In this document: positions 58,923 through 64,000 of the stretch, piece after piece
Layout: the number at the start of each line of letters is the position of its first letter
Position numbering within the stretch: position 1 is the stretch's first letter
Assembly (NCBI GenBank): GCA_023078555.1
Contig: CM041202.1
Location: forward strand, 5,628,522 to 5,692,521
Length of the DNA: 64,000 nucleotides
From: Ulva prolifera
Taxonomy: Eukaryota > Chlorophyta > Ulvophyceae > Ulvales > Ulvaceae
Direction: 5' to 3'
Notes under the pieces: generated by a model
Databases searched by the model: none
What the model saw: the letters and a program-made list of their open reading frames with translations, nothing else
Told to the model about the DNA's origin: nothing
Program-made: the position numbers and the translations under genes

Positions 58923-61422
58923 TCACACACGCAGCCACAATGCAGCAGTCACTCTAGATCTCCACATACACACACCCTCGTCTCGTCGGGCAGACGCTGC
59001 GAGATCCTCAGATCGAGTCCTTGAGAATTCTCGCGCGGCCGTTTCAATGAGAGCGTCTGGGAGCCGGGCGTGTGTGTGCAGTCGCCGCTGCTCCACGGCA
59101 TGCAGTGCAGCATGCCGCGCAGCAGCAGCGGCGACTGCCTCGACATGTCGCGACACACGACGATTGTGCACCGCGACGCCGGGCACTGGGCGCTCCAGCT
59201 CCCACACCTGCCATACGCAGGGTCGATATCGACGCGCACGATGGTCCAACCGCAAATTTTATCATACACAATCACGTTATGACGCCCAAGAAAGGGCAGC
59301 TGGAGCAACACACCTGTGGCACGCGAGCCACTAGAAAGCCAGACGCCGGGTCGTCGTGGCGAATGCGGGCAATTGCCTCCGTACCCCGACATCTCACCTC
59401 CCTGTACGAGCGGGGCGCGTCTGAGTCGGCGCAGCAGCGCATGCCCTCGACGGCGCCCCAGCCCGATCCATCCGCGCAGCCGCGTGCATCCAATGCATGC
59501 ATGTAGACGTCCGACAGCGCCGGTGTCGCGACCTCTTGGTCCGTCGAGCTGCGGTACAGCTCCGAGAGCGAGGCCGCGGACCGCGGCTCCGACGGCGCCG
59601 CCGCCACATGCGCGAAAACCCCCGCCTCCACCTCCTCCTCGGTGGCCGGGCGGAGGACTGGCGCGGACCCGGTGAACAAGAGGCCTGCGCTCGGCAGGGA
59701 GACATGTGCGCCGGGGCCGGCATACGCCGCTGCCGCGGCGGCAGCGTCTGCCGCCGCAACGCATCGTTGGCGCGCCCTCGCCCGGCCGGTGGAGTAGCTG
59801 CTGCTCCCCCGTGACGCCCGTGCCATCGTCTCAACGAACGCGACACTGTACATCCCGCCATGCATCGCCGCGTCCGCCGCCATCTCGCTAAATGCCGCCG
59901 CCACCGCGGCCATGTCCGGGCGCGATCGGGGGTTGTGCGTGGTGCACCACACATGCCCCGCCAGCATTGCGCGCCGGTGCGTGCTCGGCCGCATCGGCCC
60001 CACCGCCACCGGCCCCCGCCCGCCGCAGTTTTCCACGCTGTGGACCGCTACCACCTGCACGCCCCGCACTGCCGCCAGCGCGACGTCGTACTCCGACACC
60101 CCGATCCAAGGCGCAGTCCACAGCACCATCTCCGCAAGCACCACCCCCCACGAGTACACGTCCGCCGAGTCCGTGAGCGGAAACGGGAGCCGCAGCTGCT
60201 CCGGCGCGACATACCCTGGCGTGCCGAGCAGCCGCTCATCAAACATCTGTGCCCCGTCCGAAGGCCCCCCGTTGCACCCCCCCCGCAGCTCCACCGCCAT
60301 CCCCCAGTCCGCCAACGAAGTGACGAGAGCGCCGCGGCGGCCCCGGCGCAGCAGAATATTGTCAGGCTTCACGTCCTCATGCACGATGCCGCGCCGGTGC
60401 GCGTACGCGAGCGCGCTCGGCACGCACGTGATCAGCGACATCTCATCCGCCGCGCTCAGCACCATCGTGTTGCGGCACGCGTTTGCACCGCGGGGGGACT
60501 GCGGCTCCTCCAGCACCCCCCCTGCGACCGCGGCCGCGTCAAGGGCTTGTGCTAGTGAGCAGCTGTATCGCTCCATCAGAATCGCCGGCGGCTGTGGCGC
60601 TGAGGCGGCGAGAGATTCTGAGTGGCTCCCCCGGCTGTCGCCGACATCGCTGTGGCTGCCGAGCCGCAGAATGCATGCATTTGCAGAGCGGCTGGGTGGC
60701 AGCTGTGGGGGCTGCTGGAGGAGGCCAAAGAGGTGGATGATGCCGGCGTGGCGTAGGCGGCGCAGCGCAGTGATCTCCCGCCGCGCGTCCTGCTGTGTGC
60801 GGAAAGTCTTCTTGATTGCGGCAGTTGGTGGGCACGCTGTGCGTTTGCTGCGTATCGATGCTGTGAACACCTGTAGACACCGCACCCCCGCTGTCAACGT
60901 CACTGCGACGCTGATTGTGCCCGTTTTGGCTTGCAAGGCGTGGCACAACAGATGGCCACAACGGTCACAGCGAATGTGTAAAGGCATAGAAGTCCAAAGT
61001 CATTACAAGAAACGACATAACTGCAGCGGCCTCATGCAGCGAATCCCCTCCCTGAGCAGGCGGCAATGCATGTACGGTGTTCCGCGCAATTTGCATGCGT
61101 AAGGTCCACGCACTCATCCTGAGCTCACCTTTGACTGCCCCCCCAACGCGATGCAGTGGCCCTCCTTGACTCGGACGGGGTCGATGTATGACTGATGTGG
61201 CTCCGGCACGGCGGCCACGCAGCCACCGCTGCGCGCCGCACGCAGAATGTCCCGCGTGTGCGACGGCACGTAGTGGAAATGCGCCGCGACGCGCTCGCAG
61301 CGGCTTCCACCGCTCAACAGAGCCGCGTGCCGCGTCGGCCGCGGGGCCGGGCCGCGCGCCCGCATGTCAGGCCGCCACACCTCATCCCGCAGAACCGCCT
61401 GCACCGGGAGGGGCGAGGCCAT
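58923..61422 (-). CDS. Protein kinase with HED/DWG catalytic motifs
   Basis: The minus-strand exons are 61129-61422, 59314-60870 and 58923-59207, all phase 0, about 711 residues; more 5' exons are possible because an open frame runs upstream of the ATG at 61422. The glycine-loop-like ALGGQSKVFTA spans the first splice junction. Then come the presumed ATP-binding Lys in TAAIKKTF (K118), a Glu in ARREITALRRL (E130), an insertion of about 45 residues, HEDVKPDN (262-269), LADWGMAVEL (286 on), GTPGYVAPEQL and DVYSWGVVLAEMV. The HRD arginine is Glu and DFG is DWG, but the catalytic Asp, the DWG Asp and KPDN are intact, so activity is plausible. RPDM in NPRSRPDM is the late conserved Arg region. The layout suggests a TKL- or NEK-like Ser/Thr kinase. 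The 250-residue C-terminal tail is Ala-rich with no recognised domain; the last exon is the least certain. Confidence 0.8.
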
Positions 61423-64000
61423 TCGGCCTTGAAGATGGGAGTCGTGGCCGCCGTGGCAAACATGGGCTGCCCCTTCGTCTAGCTCGATGTGGGATGGCTT
61501 GGGGGCGCGTGGCTGTGGGGTGCGAGGGTGCGCGACCGCGGCGTGCGTGTCACCGGTTAGAGGCTCCGCCGCATCGGCAAGAGGGACCCAGAGCTGTCCG
61601 GGTTGCTTGCGGGTGCAGCCGCCACTGTGGCAGCCGCTGAAGTGGCTGTGTGCTTGGAGCAGGGAGACGCCTGCATGTGTCGACTGGGCTGGTGACCTTC
61701 CGTGCGATCGATACCCTGCTGAGCATAGAATGGCGTGGTTTGAACCTGGGCCGCTTGAAGTCGACAGGCCGGGGAACCGACATCACATGCAAGCAGGCGC
61801 TGACAACCAAAACAAAAATGATGTTGTTGGGAAGCAGGTGTGTGTATGTGGAGCTGCCCAAGACCACTGCCAGCATGTGTGCTCGATGCAAATTCACACA
61901 GCCACTGCCTCACCAGGCGGGTCGAGCTGCCCCTCGCGAGATTGACGGCCGACATTCAGTACGGCAGCTGCAGGGCAGCCATCGCGCGCAGAGCGCACGG
62001 GTTGTTTTAGGACTCGGTGCATTTAAACCCCCACGTGAGGCTGCCTGGAGACGCCTGCATGCTGAAGGGGGGGGGGGGGGGGGGGGGGCGACACAGCACA
62101 CCTATGACACATAGTAACTCTGCACGTGCACATTCCGCCGTGCTCATTACGCGCGCAGGGCCATGAGGCACGACCAAGCCTGCAGAACACACAGCGGCGC
62201 GAAAACAGATGACCAGGCTACTGAGACAGCGAGATTGCGGTGCTGATGGGATCCGCCTCTGGAGAGGACGGTGCTCGACTCAGGAGGTGTGACAGGTCGT
62301 GAGGAAGGGCCCGTCTGTAAAGCGCACCGGGCAGGTACGTAAGGGGTACGAACGCGCCTTAGCTGCGCTCGCACCGCCGCTTACACAACCTCGTTAGCAC
62401 AGCGGTACTGATGACAACATTTTGACTTCGCTAGTGAAAGAGTTGTGCGGTGCTGGTCGGCGCCGGTGAGTCACGGCCGTGGGTTGGCTGTGAGAGACGT
62501 CCGAACGTGCGTCGCAGAAGAGACCTCCTCGCTGGCGCAGGCACGCAGTGAGGCTGCACAGCTGTGATGTTCGAACTACGCCTGGTGGCTTGTCACTGTG
62601 CGCTTAGCGGTTGTGCACTTTGCGAGTTTGGCCGCTTGCAATGTAACCCCGGGCGCACATTGGCGCTCAGTCGATGAGGCCGGCTTGGGAAACTGGGAAC
62701 GGCGAGTGGCAAGCACACAGAGGACAGATGCACGAGAGCAGCGCTGCCATCTTCACAGCGCTCTACGTACACATAATACCGCTTTCTGCTCGTCGCTCCA
62801 GGCCAGCTGGCAATCAAGCACTTGCAATTGACCAGCGCAATCATCCACAGCCTGAAGCACGCCACTCGCGAAGCAGCTTTTATCCAAGGCAGGACGTTTG
62901 ATCAATGTAGCTGTTTTTGCTGCGAGCGTTGAGTGCTGTAGAGGAGGTCCCACCTTTGAATGCCTCCAGGCCGTCATGAGAAGACATCGGCAACTCGCTT
63001 GCGCAGCAACAGGACTGAACCTATCACACCAAACTCATTTCCAATGCTTCGGAAAGCTGCAAAGAACAGCGACAGAGAGCATCCCGTACTTCAAGAGCAG
63101 GCTCACAGCGGTACGACTCTTGTACTGCGTGGTTTGCTCGATGAAGCGCAGCGTTCCACGATTCCTATGCGGGTACTAAGCCGGTCAACGTGCCAGCCCA
63201 GAGCATGTCATGCATGCCGTGACGCCCACTGCAGTGACAGCCCTCAGGAATGAGCGTCATAATGTGTGAGTCTCCGCTCAGCGCGCGGCACCTGTTGCAT
63301 GTGATGACGACACCACCCGCAAGGTTGCACGCGGGAAGCCTAGTTTCGCGAAATTTCGTCGTGCGCGTCCGAGGAAAGGGACAAGCGGTCATGCATGGCC
63401 GTTTCGCTTCCGCACACTGCGCCCCACGTACCGATATGTATCCTGGAGTGCTGCTTTGCGGTGCAACGGCAGATCCACGGCGCATAGTTGCACTCATGGC
63501 AATAGCTGGAAGGGCAATATTATACTGTCGATCTCGTCTCGGTCAACACATCCTGTGCTTGCCGGCAACATCGGGCCCGATATCGATACTGCAGCTGGCG
63601 CGCCATGGCGTTACGCAATCGCGAACACTCGCACGCGCGCAGAGACGCATCGTGCAGATGCAACAATTGCAACAGAACACGCGGCAGGGGCTTCGATCGA
63701 TCGTCGCATCACCGCCGGACTGCCCATGCACGTGCAAATGAAGGTCCCGGGGTGCTGAAGGTGCTCACCACCGGCTCTAGAGATACACCGCAGAGATACA
63801 TGTGCCCGGAGGAGTCTTATACATGCGCAGCTGGTGCTCAGCTGGGAGTCCGGGGGGTTGGTTTGGCAGCACGCGCATGTTGCAGCTATACTGCGATTAC
63901 GTACTGCATACCGTGTCACACGTTTTCGCCAAGGGTCTGTCTGTAACTTACGGGCCGTCTGCGGCAGCGTTTGTACACCTGCATCGATTAACCCTGGCCG
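61423..64000. other. Terminal region upstream of the kinase
   Basis: No complete gene is supported. On the minus strand an open frame directly upstream of the kinase ATG (to about 61525) with the acceptor CCCACAG could be a further kinase exon. A poly-G run is at 62067-62088. Plus-strand frames at 63250-63758 show no recognisable motif. Confidence 0.45.
62067..62088. repeat. Poly-G tract, 22 nt
   Basis: A pure run of 22 G in the region upstream of the kinase gene. Confidence 0.95.

Noticed and set aside
1-64000. CRISPR arrays, retroelements, virus-like genes
   Set aside because: No regularly spaced repeats with unique spacers, and no reverse transcriptase, integrase, capsid or helicase motifs were found on either strand.

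Overview
The window looks like nuclear DNA of a green alga, most likely a core chlorophyte and perhaps a trebouxiophyte; the species cannot be fixed from sequence alone. The grounds are intron-rich, moderately GC-rich genes, 5' splice sites dominated by GTGCGC, 3' splice sites often reading ATGCAG, many long poly-G tracts, an over-abundance of TGCATGCA, and algal gene types (alpha-carbonic anhydrase of the CAH1 kind, an algal bZIP family). All CDS coordinates below run from first to last coding base of multi-exon models that I built by hand from reading frames and splice phases.

Region 1 (1-31,267) is a tandem array on the plus strand of one bZIP-like transcription-factor family: the 3' end of one copy, four complete copies (4,848-8,466; 10,122-13,763; 16,938-20,938; 22,997-26,668), a degraded remnant (14,379-15,571) and, at the right edge, a strongly diverged but clearly homologous member (27,573-31,267). 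The four complete copies have the same four-exon structure with all introns in phase 0, including an exon of exactly 171 bp. Each protein of about 870-950 residues joins an AP-1/YAP-like basic region and coiled coil to long conserved modules that I do not recognise. The duplicated unit includes flanking DNA and is roughly 4.6-6.8 kb.

Region 2 (32,853-37,854, plus strand) is a ten-exon voltage-gated potassium channel of the EAG/plant-Shaker type, with S1-S6, a TTGYGD selectivity filter, a C-linker and a degenerate cyclic-nucleotide-binding domain.

Region 3 (about 38,990-47,040) is a large inverted duplication. Each roughly 3.15-kb arm carries a four-exon alpha-carbonic anhydrase gene; the genes are transcribed away from each other from TATA promoters that flank a 1.75-kb unique spacer. 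The two 320-residue proteins differ at one position. Both arms carry the same two hAT-like MITEs, so these inserted before the duplication.

Region 4 (47,698-53,560, minus strand) is a ten-exon ESF1 homologue, a nucleolar protein of 18S pre-rRNA processing. Its introns hold poly-G tracts and several short tandem repeats. Region 5 (55,742-64,000) holds a small unrecognised low-complexity gene and a protein kinase with unusual HED and DWG motifs, both on the minus strand, followed by 2.6 kb without a convincing gene.

The window contains both housekeeping genes (ESF1, channel, carbonic anhydrase) and a fast-evolving lineage-specific array. I see no CRISPR array, rRNA, convincing tRNA, retroelement or virus-like gene.
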